From Deltaproteobacteria bacterium (GTDB lineage: Bacteria > Bdellovibrionota > FAC87 > UBA2466), in assembly GCA_013205415.1 (NCBI GenBank), contig JABMMY010000083.1:1-6002 (forward strand): a stretch of DNA of 6,002 nucleotides, written 5' to 3'. The position numbers and the translations under genes were made by a program. Of this stretch, positions 1-6,001 are shown piece after piece (positions within the stretch are counted from its first letter, which is position 1; each line of letters starts with the position of its first letter). The notes under the pieces are model-generated. The model ran no database searches and was not told where the DNA came from. It worked only from the letters and a program-made list of their open reading frames with translations.

Positions 1-282
1 GAAAATAGGAATCAACATTAAAAAGATAAACAGAATTAAGGTAAGCCACAACATGGAATAAATAATCTTTTTCTCAGAGATTAAGTGCATGAAGTAGGCT
101 GCAACTAAGCCAGCCTTGACACTTGCTACCGCCATCGCCAGTAAAATGGCTAAATGAATAGGAAGATGCAGGTAAGAGATAGCAACTGTAATGACAGTCA
201 AACAAAGAAGCGCTCCAAAAACAATGTAATAACCCCTAAGATGCCTCTTCACTTCCTCGATCGTCATTTCTCCGTGACTCAT
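1..282 (-). CDS. coxD: Cytochrome c oxidase subunit IV (partial, C-terminal end beyond window)
   Basis: The 94 residues seen from the ATG at 282 read as a small membrane protein with three hydrophobic segments (about residues 17-38, 43-65 and 74-94). The second carries the sequence VKAGLVAAYFMHL, typical of the bacterial subunit IV family (CtaF/CyoD-like), which usually runs to about 95-110 residues, so only a few C-terminal residues are probably missing. In this family subunit IV is a non-catalytic subunit of the aa3-type oxidase that helps assembly and stability in the cytoplasmic membrane. The start is supported by AAGGAG at 291-296 with an 8-base spacer. It is the fourth gene of the cox operon, 27 bases after coxC, and no terminator is visible between them, so it is probably cotranscribed. 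The open frame reaches base 1 without a stop. Family assignment is confident; the exact C-terminus is not visible. Confidence 0.88.
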   Translation of the reverse strand, partial: MSHGEMTIEEVKRHLRGYYIVFGALLCLTVITVAISYLHLPIHLAILLAMAVASVKAGLVAAYFMHLISEKKIIYSMLWLTLILFIFLMLIPIF

Positions 283-309
283 GTTGATGTCTCCTTCGGC
301 TGTTTTAAA

Positions 310-909
310 TTATAAAAGATATAAAGCTGGGAATAAAAAGATCCAAACTAAGTCGACAAAATGCCAATAAAGGCCTGCACATTCAATGCGACCCGTAAAT
401 CTCTCCGGCTCAGTTTTCCACATTTTACTTCCAGGCCCCATCAGATAAAGATTGGTGATGATGCCACCGATCACATGAAGTCCATGAAGCCCTGTCATCG
501 TGAAGTAAACTGCATAAAAAGTACTGGTTGAAGGGTAATGCTCGTGATGAAATTTACTACTGTACTCAAAGTATTTGATGATTAAAAACCCAAAGGACAA
601 TAGTACGGTCAAACCCATGTAGAGTTTAAACTTCATTAAATTTTTCATCTTTAATGATGCCCAGGAGAGAACAATAGTTACGCTCGATGTGATTAGAAAC
701 ACCGTATTTAGCGTCGCTAAGGGCACATTAAGAACATCTGAACCATGGGCTGGCCAATCTGTGGCTGAACTTCTGAGAATGATAAGTGTGGAGAATAAGG
801 CTCCAAACAACATTACTTCAGAGGCCAAAAATAACCAGATCCCAAGCTTTGCATTAGTAACACCGGTAACTGGATTGGGTTTATCGATATAAGGAATAAT
901 AACTGACAT
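310..909 (-). CDS. coxC: Cytochrome c oxidase subunit III, five-helix form
   Basis: This 199-residue membrane protein is subunit III of the aa3-type oxidase, which packs against subunit I and helps sustain proton uptake. Five hydrophobic helices are visible (about 22-45, 64-84, 96-114, 129-157 and 179-198), so it is the short bacterial form lacking the first two helices of the seven-helix mitochondrial type. Family hallmarks are the first-helix motif ASEVMLFGALF with the conserved Glu31, GLHGLHVIGG at 140-149, and the C-terminal YWHFVDLVWIFLF with His183 and Asp186. I chose the ATG at 909, not the in-frame GTG at 912, because AGGAGG at 914-919 is 4 bases from the ATG and only 1 base from the GTG. 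The start shares its A with the coxA stop (TGATG), which implies translational coupling. The stop is TAA at 310-312. Confidence 0.93.
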   Translation of the reverse strand: MSVIIPYIDKPNPVTGVTNAKLGIWLFLASEVMLFGALFSTLIILRSSATDWPAHGSDVLNVPLATLNTVFLITSSVTIVLSWASLKMKNLMKFKLYMGLTVLLSFGFLIIKYFEYSSKFHHEHYPSTSTFYAVYFTMTGLHGLHVIGGIITNLYLMGPGSKMWKTEPERFTGRIECAGLYWHFVDLVWIFLFPALYLL

Positions 910-2654
910 CACGCCTCCTGAACAAACTGCGGTAAAGGTTTTTTATTTGAAGAATACTCATAAGGACCTCTAAAAACTTCCACCGGGGTGGTGAAGTTCT
1001 CATGAGGTGGAGGAGAGGCTGTGGCCCATTCCAAAGTCGTACCCCCCCAAGGATTATTCGACTCAACTTTTTTGCCCCACTTCCAACTGGTCGCCATATT
1101 GTAAAGAAAAGGCAACTGAGCTACAGCTAAAGCCCAAGCACAACAGGACATGATGACATTTAAAGGCTGCGCTGCAGCGCCGTGAGCATAGATTGTTTGA
1201 TCATACAGACGACGAGAGACTCCAGCCATTCCCATGAAAAACATCGGCATGAAGACTCCGTTAATCGCGACTACAGATAACCAAAAATGAATTTTTCCAA
1301 GTGTGTCGCTCATGAATCTGCCGGTGATTTTCGGATACCAATGATAAACACCCGCCATCAAGGCAAACAAGCTTCCAGGAGCTACCACATAATGAAAATG
1401 GCCAATGACATAATAGGTATCATGGAGATGAATATCCGAAGCCGTTAACCCCAAGGGCAGACCCGTTAAACCACCAATGGCAAACATCGGTAAAAATGCG
1501 ACTGCAAATAACATTGGCACCGTGTAGCGAATCGAAGCTCCCCATAAAGTTAACAGATAGGTCGTCAAAATAATAATCGACGGGACAGAGATAATCATCG
1601 TAGTGGCTTGGAAGAATGTGCTCATCGTCACTCCCATTCCAGTCATAAACATATGATGCGCCCATACGATAAAAGACATGAATCCTAAAAATATAATTGA
1701 GTAGATTAAGGTCTTATAGCCATAAAGAGGTTTTTTCGTATTAACGGCAATAATCTCTCCTACAATTCCCACTGCAGGTAAAATTAATACGTAAACTTCA
1801 GGGTGAGCTAAAAACCAGAAAAGATGTTGCCAGAGAATTGGATTTCCACCACCACTTACTTTTAATGCTTCACCACTCACAACTAATCCAGAGGGTAGGA
1901 AGAAACTAGTTCCGGCTAAACGATCCATCAATTGTAGAACGCCAGCAGCTTCTAATGGAGGAAAGGCCAAAAGAAGTAAAAAGGCGGTGACTACCTGAGC
2001 CCAGACCAATACTGGCCATCGCATAAAGGAAAGTCCCTTAACTCTCAACTGAATGGCGGTCACAATGGTATTAACCGACCCCAATAAAGAGGAGGTAATT
2101 AAAAATACCATCCCAATCAACCAAAAACTTTGGCCATTATCTGCTACCACAGAAAGAGGGGGATAGGAGGTCCAGCCCGAGGCTGCAGCCCCATTAGGAC
2201 TAAAAAAGCTAGCTAACATGATAACGCCACCAATGAAGTAAACCCAGTAACTCATCATGTTCAGTTTTGGAAAGGCCATGTCCTGAGCGCCTACTTGCAA
2301 AGGCACTAGGTAGTTACCAAAAGCTCCAACGCCTAAAGGCACCACTCCAAGAAATACCATGATAGTTCCATGCATAGCTCCAAACTGATTATACAGTTCT
2401 GGGCTTAGCACTCCATCTTCAGTAAAAAGCTTTCCAATTAAAGGAATCGCCTGTTTTGGAAAGGCCAACTGCCATCGCATGAGTAACATTAAACCAAAGC
2501 CAAAAAGCAGGAAAAAAACGGCGGTGATCCCGTATTGAAGACCAATCACCTTATGATCGGTGGAAAAAATATATTTTCGCCAGAAGGGCAATTCATGACT
2601 CATAGAGTGACTGTGATCATGTCCATGTGAGTGGTTGTGTGTATCTTGTGACAT
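909..2654 (-). CDS. coxA: Cytochrome c oxidase subunit I (heme-copper oxidase, atypical K-channel)
   Basis: This 581-residue protein is the catalytic subunit of an aa3-type oxidase, reducing O2 to water and pumping protons across the inner membrane. Twelve hydrophobic helices fit the family. All metal ligands are present: His95 and His421 (low-spin heme), His419 (high-spin heme), and His284, His333 and His334 (CuB), with Tyr288 in HPEVY for the His-Tyr crosslink. D-channel residues are intact: Asn114, Asp125, Asn132, Ser135, Asn195 and Glu286. The K-channel is atypical. Aligned without gaps to the Rhodobacter enzyme (from memory), Lys362 is Ile362, Ser299 is Gly299 and Thr359 is Ser359. The N-terminus is histidine-rich, with seven His in residues 6-20. 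The ATG at 2654 directly follows the coxB stop, with AAAGAGAG at 2662-2669 as a weak ribosome site. The C-terminal NPWGGTTLEW (534-543) is a family hallmark. Confidence 0.96.
   Translation of the reverse strand: MSQDTHNHSHGHDHSHSMSHELPFWRKYIFSTDHKVIGLQYGITAVFFLLFGFGLMLLMRWQLAFPKQAIPLIGKLFTEDGVLSPELYNQFGAMHGTIMVFLGVVPLGVGAFGNYLVPLQVGAQDMAFPKLNMMSYWVYFIGGVIMLASFFSPNGAAASGWTSYPPLSVVADNGQSFWLIGMVFLITSSLLGSVNTIVTAIQLRVKGLSFMRWPVLVWAQVVTAFLLLLAFPPLEAAGVLQLMDRLAGTSFFLPSGLVVSGEALKVSGGGNPILWQHLFWFLAHPEVYVLILPAVGIVGEIIAVNTKKPLYGYKTLIYSIIFLGFMSFIVWAHHMFMTGMGVTMSTFFQATTMIISVPSIIILTTYLLTLWGASIRYTVPMLFAVAFLPMFAIGGLTGLPLGLTASDIHLHDTYYVIGHFHYVVAPGSLFALMAGVYHWYPKITGRFMSDTLGKIHFWLSVVAINGVFMPMFFMGMAGVSRRLYDQTIYAHGAAAQPLNVIMSCCAWALAVAQLPFLYNMATSWKWGKKVESNNPWGGTTLEWATASPPPHENFTTPVEVFRGPYEYSSNKKPLPQFVQEA
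914..919 (-). promoter_or_regulatory. Shine-Dalgarno site of coxC
   Basis: On the minus strand AGGAGG lies inside the last codons of coxA, 4 bases before the coxC ATG at 909. It settles the coxC start in favour of ATG over the adjacent GTG and is the strongest ribosome site in the cox operon. Its position within coxA means that translation of coxA must pass through it. Confidence 0.75.
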
Positions 2655-3485
2655 TTATTTACTCTCTTTAATAGTTTGAATTTTTGCGACTTCCAAAGGT
2701 TTACCAGGTAAAGGTTCATCAGAACTAGCTAATAAACTTTTTTCCTCTTCCTGATACCAGGTTTCAAATTCTTCTTGAGACATTACATTGAAGAATCCTC
2801 GCATTTGCGTGTGACCCACACCACAAAGTTGAGCACAGCCAATTTCAAATTTTCCTGTTTGCGTGGCCTGAAACCATACGGGAACTGTCATTCCTGGAAT
2901 GATGTCCTGCTTAACTCTCATTACAGGCAAAAAGAAATTATGAATCACATCTTTAGAGGTCAGTTTGGCAATGATGGGTTTATTAACAGGGATATTTAAG
3001 GTGTTGGGACTTAGGATATCGTCTTTACCATTAGGATCTTGTCGGTCAAGACCCACAGGATTGGTACCATCAATAAGCTCGATCTTTAATTGTCCAAACT
3101 TTCCGTCTTTGCCTGCATAATGAACGGTCCATGCAAATTGCTCTGCCGTGACTCTAACTACCAAGGCATCTGCTTCATTTGGAAAATCTCTTTTCACCTT
3201 AGACCAAATAGGAAATGAGAAAAAGACCAGTAAAACGGCTTCGAAAATAATAATCCCAATTTCAATGTATTTAGGAAGGGAAAAATGGGTCGATCCAGAA
3301 ATGTCTGCTTCGTGACCAGGGCGTTCTCTAAACCGAATTAAGCAATAAACTAAATAGAGCGCCCATCCTACAAAGAGCACCAACATAAACCAATGCAAAA
3401 CCGAAATAAGTTTATCGATTTCAGCTCCATGGGTAGAAATATTGGGGGGTAGCCAGAATCCGTAATGAGGGTGTTCCATTCTCAT
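2655..3485 (-). CDS. coxB: Cytochrome c oxidase subunit II (CuA protein, no fused cytochrome c domain)
   Basis: This 276-residue protein accepts electrons from cytochrome c (or another donor) at the binuclear CuA centre and passes them to subunit I. Two N-terminal helices (about 28-51 and 73-94) anchor a periplasmic cupredoxin domain (about 106-235). The CuA ligands are complete: His182, Cys217, Cys221, His225 and Met228, with Gln219 giving the backbone carbonyl. The usual motif CSELC is CAQLC here, so the Glu that also binds Mg is Gln. Trp119 in EQFAW fits the conserved electron-entry tryptophan. Glu75 at the start of helix 2 fits the glutamate that leads into the K-channel in other oxidases. 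There is no lipobox cysteine, and the protein ends about 40 residues after CuA, so no cytochrome c domain is fused (not caa3-like). The ATG at 3485 has a weak AAGAGA at 3491-3496. It is the first gene of the operon. Confidence 0.95.
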   Translation of the reverse strand: MRMEHPHYGFWLPPNISTHGAEIDKLISVLHWFMLVLFVGWALYLVYCLIRFRERPGHEADISGSTHFSLPKYIEIGIIIFEAVLLVFFSFPIWSKVKRDFPNEADALVVRVTAEQFAWTVHYAGKDGKFGQLKIELIDGTNPVGLDRQDPNGKDDILSPNTLNIPVNKPIIAKLTSKDVIHNFFLPVMRVKQDIIPGMTVPVWFQATQTGKFEIGCAQLCGVGHTQMRGFFNVMSQEEFETWYQEEEKSLLASSDEPLPGKPLEVAKIQTIKESK

Positions 3486-3592
3486 GTCTTTCTCTTAGTT
3501 GAAATTATTTGGAGAATTTAAACTACGTAGGCCTCAAATAAGGGCACTTTTTATTTCAAAAATTCCAATTCTTCACCGTATTTAACCTTTAA

Positions 3593-3621
3593 AAAATAAA
3601 CTTCTCGATGTGGGCTGTCAA
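3593..3621 (-). promoter_or_regulatory. Candidate sigma70 promoter of the cox operon
   Basis: Reading the minus strand, a perfect TTGACA (3621-3616) is followed by a 17-base spacer and TATTTT (3598-3593), which keeps the three most conserved -10 positions. The inferred start is near 3585, giving a leader of about 100 bases before the coxB ATG. The assignment rests on consensus match and location only. A short inverted repeat overlaps the -35 box and could be a repressor site. Confidence 0.5.
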
Positions 3622-3658
3622 CGAGACAATCTATATTTTTTAAACACTTCCAAATCAG

Positions 3659-3687
3659 ATGACAAAATTGAGAAGTGGTTTAATAAT
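3659..3687 (+). promoter_or_regulatory. Candidate promoter of hmgA, possibly giving a leaderless mRNA
   Basis: ATGACA (3659-3664) and AATAAT (3682-3687) each match the sigma70 consensus at five of six positions and are separated by 17 bases. The hmgA ATG at 3697 is only 10 bases after the -10 box, about where transcription would begin. This fits the absence of a Shine-Dalgarno sequence before that ATG. The surrounding AT-richness makes chance matches likely, so confidence is limited. Confidence 0.35.
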
Positions 3688-3696
3688 ATATCAAGT

Positions 3697-4998
3697 ATGC
3701 CTGTGGAATTGAAATATCAAAGTGGGTTAGGTAACTGTTTTGAAACCGAAGCCTTGACCGATGCCTTACCTAAAGGTCAAAACTCTCCGCAAAAACCCCA
3801 CTATAGATTGTATGCGGAGCAGCTAAGTGGATCGTCGTTCACGGCGCCGCGCCATGAGAATCAAAAAACTTGGTTATACCGAATTCGTCCCTCTGTTTTG
3901 CACGAAGCTTTCGAGCCCTTAAAACATGAGTTGTTGAAAAGTGGTCCTTTTGAAGAGAAAAATCCATCGCCCAATCAAATGAGATGGGATCCTATGACCT
4001 GCCCTACGGAGCCGACCGATTTTATAGACGGTTTAATTACGATAGCAGGCAATGGAAATGTAGCTCAAAACTCGGGGTGTGCAGCTCATTTGTACTTCAC
4101 CAATAAACCGATGACCGATCGATTTTTTTATAATGCAGATGGTGAGTTATTATTTATTCCAAGTTTTGGCGAGGTTAAAATTCAGACAGAATGTGGAATC
4201 CTTTCGATTAAGCCGGGAGACATTGCAGTGATTCCTCGGGGAATGCGATTTCAAGTCTCTCCTTTAGGAGTTTCAGCTCAAGGTTATTTATGTGAAAATT
4301 ATGGGGCTAACTTCCGATTGCCTTCATTAGGGGTGATCGGAGCTAATGGTCTTGCCAATCCACGCCATTTTTTAACTCCAATCGCGGCTTACGAAGATCG
4401 GACTGGAAACTTTAAATTGGTCACTAAGTTTCAGGGAGCTCTTTGGGAGGCCAAAATCGCTCACTCACCTTTAGATGTAGTGGCTTGGAGTGGAAATTAT
4501 GCCCCCTATAAATATGATTTAAGTTTATTTAACACGATCAATACTGTGAGTTTTGATCATCCGGATCCCTCTATTTTTACAGTGCTGACCTCTCCTAGTT
4601 TTGTACCGGGAATCGCTAATGTAGATTTTGTTATTTTCCCGTCTCGTTGGATGGTGGCTGAAAACACGTTTCGCCCTCCCTATTTTCATAGGAATTATAT
4701 GAGTGAATTTATGGGACTCATTTTTGGTAAGTATGAGGCTAAGGGTGATGGGTTTAATCCCGGTGGAATGAGTATTCACAATATGATGTCGGGTCATGGC
4801 CCCGATACCGAAGCCTTTAAAATGGGAACGGAGTCGTCTTTGACTCCTAAGTATTTAGACCAGACGCTAGCTTTTATGTTTGAAACTAACCAGGTATTGA
4901 GACCCACTCCCTTTGCGCTATCGACTCCTCGTCGACAGAAGGACTATTTAGGTTCTTGGCGTGGGTTAACAAGCCATTTTGATTCCAAGAAGAGGTAA
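3697..4998 (+). CDS. hmgA: Homogentisate 1,2-dioxygenase
   Basis: This 433-residue cytosolic Fe(II) enzyme opens the ring of homogentisate with O2 to give maleylacetoacetate, in the tyrosine and phenylalanine degradation pathway. The family signature starts at once with LKYQSGLGN (5-13), followed by GQNSPQ and LYAEQLSG. The iron ligands seen by motif and spacing are His331 and Glu337 (in FHRNYMSEF) and His367 (in SGHGPD); His288 in FDHPDPSIF fits the catalytic base. Length is normal for the family (about 430-445). I chose the ATG at 3697 because family similarity begins there; the frame stays open upstream to a GTG at 3610, but those 29 residues look unlike the family and no ribosome site precedes either start. 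The stop TAA is one base before the next gene, which is probably cotranscribed and translationally coupled. No gene for fumarylacetoacetase or 4-HPP dioxygenase is in view. Confidence 0.96.
   Translation: MPVELKYQSGLGNCFETEALTDALPKGQNSPQKPHYRLYAEQLSGSSFTAPRHENQKTWLYRIRPSVLHEAFEPLKHELLKSGPFEEKNPSPNQMRWDPMTCPTEPTDFIDGLITIAGNGNVAQNSGCAAHLYFTNKPMTDRFFYNADGELLFIPSFGEVKIQTECGILSIKPGDIAVIPRGMRFQVSPLGVSAQGYLCENYGANFRLPSLGVIGANGLANPRHFLTPIAAYEDRTGNFKLVTKFQGALWEAKIAHSPLDVVAWSGNYAPYKYDLSLFNTINTVSFDHPDPSIFTVLTSPSFVPGIANVDFVIFPSRWMVAENTFRPPYFHRNYMSEFMGLIFGKYEAKGDGFNPGGMSIHNMMSGHGPDTEAFKMGTESSLTPKYLDQTLAFMFETNQVLRPTPFALSTPRRQKDYLGSWRGLTSHFDSKKR
4990..4995 (+). promoter_or_regulatory. Shine-Dalgarno site of the HDO-like gene
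   Basis: AAGAGG lies in the last codons of hmgA, 4 bases before the ATG at 5000. It selects that ATG over an in-frame TTG at 4979, which has no such site. The hmgA stop lies between this site and the ATG, the layout expected for translational coupling. Confidence 0.65.
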
Positions 4999-4999
4999 T

Positions 5000-5896
5000 A
5001 TGCAACCCCCAAAGACCGTTTCAGAAGAGATTTTAAAAAAGGTAAAAAATGGAGAGATCTCTCAAAGCAAAGTGGACCAATATCACAAGCTTTTAGAGAG
5101 AATTAAGCGAGAAATTCTTCCCCACGAGGTCATTACGCGGAATCAATTTTGCGAGTGGTTTGAAAAAGGACAGATAGATAAAGAGGATGTGTGTCACTTT
5201 TTGGTTCAATTTTCAGTATTTTCAAATCTTTTTATAGAAGCTCAGTTGAAGAAAACTATTAATGCACCCACCCTAGAGGCGATGCATACCTCAAAACAAA
5301 TTTTGATGAATGAGTTAGGTGTTGTTTTTAAGGCCACAAAAAAACAGTCTGATAATAGTTCTCCCTCAGATCTTGAGGAGGATATTGTTCAAGAAGAGGG
5401 AACTGTAGATGGCGGCGCCTTTTATTTTAGAGCGGCCCATTTTGAGTGGATGCTTAGAATGATTTCTCATGTGGGTTTAACCTTTAATGATGTAGGCAAA
5501 CGTCGTCACGGTACTGAATCGACCCTATTTTTCTGTGATGAGCTTTGCAGACTGTATGGTTCTGAAGATACTCAAGTAGGATTAGGTGCTAGCTTTGCTG
5601 TTGAAAATTGGGCGGCTGCAGGATTTTGGAAAGAGTTGATCAAAGGGCTTCATATTTTCAAAGAAAGAGAATGTCCCAAATTGCCATTAGCCTTTTTCAA
5701 TTGGCACGATAAAGTAGAAGACCAGCATGCCGCTCATACTTGGGATGAACTAGAAGAGGAGTTTTTCTCAATTGAATTGAATGAGGATAAATTTTTTCAT
5801 GGAGCCAAAGAGATGCTTGATGGCGTCAACTCGTTCTGGAAGGGTCTGAATCAAGATCGTAAAGGTCGTGAAGGGGTGCGAAGAGTTCAGGTATAA
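5000..5896 (+). CDS. Putative heme-oxygenase-like (HDO fold) diiron protein, substrate unknown
   Basis: This 298-residue, probably cytosolic helical protein has no signal peptide or membrane segment. I assign it tentatively to the heme-oxygenase-like diiron superfamily (TenA/CADD/UndA/SznF relatives; Pfam Haem_oxygenas_2 style). Glu105 in NELGVVF and His147 in AAHFEWML resemble the first ligand pair. Glu202 in AVENWAA resembles the middle one. His236, Glu240 and His243 in HDKVEDQH give the H-x3-E-x2-H signature of the last helix. These six would form a carboxylate-bridged diiron site that activates O2. An acidic, polar insert (about 111-140) separates the first pair, which are closer together in known members. 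Residues 1-60 are a charged helical extension. The gene starts one base after hmgA, so a role with aromatic-acid catabolism is plausible but unproven. A non-enzymatic TenA-like role remains possible. Confidence 0.6.
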   Translation: MQPPKTVSEEILKKVKNGEISQSKVDQYHKLLERIKREILPHEVITRNQFCEWFEKGQIDKEDVCHFLVQFSVFSNLFIEAQLKKTINAPTLEAMHTSKQILMNELGVVFKATKKQSDNSSPSDLEEDIVQEEGTVDGGAFYFRAAHFEWMLRMISHVGLTFNDVGKRRHGTESTLFFCDELCRLYGSEDTQVGLGASFAVENWAAAGFWKELIKGLHIFKERECPKLPLAFFNWHDKVEDQHAAHTWDELEEEFFSIELNEDKFFHGAKEMLDGVNSFWKGLNQDRKGREGVRRVQV

Positions 5897-5910
5897 AAAA
5901 TAAATACCTG
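5888..5910 (+). repeat. Inverted repeat straddling the stop codon of the HDO-like gene
   Basis: CAGGTAT (5888-5894) and ATACCTG (5904-5910) are perfect 7-base complements around a 9-base A-rich loop. The stop TAA (5894-5896) begins within the left arm. No T-run follows on the plus strand, so it is not an obvious intrinsic terminator; it could protect the mRNA 3' end or be chance. Confidence 0.5.
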
Positions 5911-5927
5911 GCCCCGACTAATGGGTA

Positions 5928-5955
5928 GACCCGCCCTAATAAAGGGGAGGGTTTT
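5928..5955 (+). terminator. Likely Rho-independent terminator of the hmgA operon
   Basis: ACCC (5929-5932) pairs with GGGT (5949-5952) and CCCT (5934-5937) with AGGG (5943-5946), with a small internal loop (G opposite GA) and a five-base AATAA loop. TTTT (5952-5955) follows directly. It lies 32 bases past the stop of the HDO-like gene. The short T-run and imperfect stem leave some doubt. Confidence 0.55.
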
Positions 5956-5995
5956 GTAGAGAAAAATAAATCATTACGCTACCCTAGAATTCTTG

Positions 5996-6001
5996 AGGAG
6001 G
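5996..6001 (+). promoter_or_regulatory. Shine-Dalgarno sequence of a gene beyond the right edge
   Basis: AGGAGG is a full match to the ribosome-binding consensus and ends one base before the window does. About 40 bases separate it from the terminator upstream. A start codon is expected within about 10 bases outside the window; nothing of the gene itself is visible. Confidence 0.5.

Larger units (their letters stand above)
3486..3696. other. Divergent intergenic region between coxB and hmgA
   Basis: This 211-base, AT-rich stretch separates the two divergent start codons. I see no credible gene in it. It contains the candidate promoters listed separately, an inverted repeat TGTC-N5-GACA at 3616-3628 over the cox -35 box, an 8-base palindrome CTACGTAG at 3523-3530, and a weak hairpin (AAATAA at 3536-3541 with TTATTT at 3551-3556) within the inferred cox leader of about 100 bases. 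Neither palindrome matches an operator that I can name. Confidence 0.7.

Noticed and set aside
689..892. Open frame on the plus strand opposite coxC
   Set aside because: It lies wholly within a confidently assigned subunit III gene, shows no recognisable motif or ribosome site, and is best explained as an antisense shadow.
881..1066. Minus-strand open frame across the coxA/coxC junction
   Set aside because: It overlaps the conserved C-terminus of CoxA and the start of CoxC in another frame, and its translation resembles no family.
1420..1665. Minus-strand open frame inside coxA
   Set aside because: It is an alternate frame of the conserved helix VIII-X region, fully explained by coxA.
2775..2999. 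Plus-strand open frame opposite coxB
   Set aside because: It is antisense to the CuA domain of coxB with no supporting signals.
3523..3530. Palindrome CTACGTAG in the cox leader as a regulator site
   Set aside because: Eight bases without extended symmetry are expected by chance often enough, and I know no matching operator.
3610..3696. N-terminal extension of hmgA from the GTG at 3610
   Set aside because: The 29 residues do not resemble the start of homogentisate dioxygenases, no ribosome site precedes the GTG, and the stretch contains promoter-like sequence.
4525..4797. Minus-strand open frame opposite hmgA
   Set aside because: It is antisense to the iron-ligand region of hmgA and has no recognisable product.
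4979..4999. TTG start of the HDO-like gene overlapping hmgA
   Set aside because: The ATG at 5000 has AAGAGG at a usable distance, while the TTG lacks a ribosome site.
5954..5985. Possible promoter (TTGTAG with TACGCT or TACCCT) upstream of the gene beyond the right edge
   Set aside because: Spacers of 15 or 20 bases and poor -10 matches make it too weak to list as a feature.
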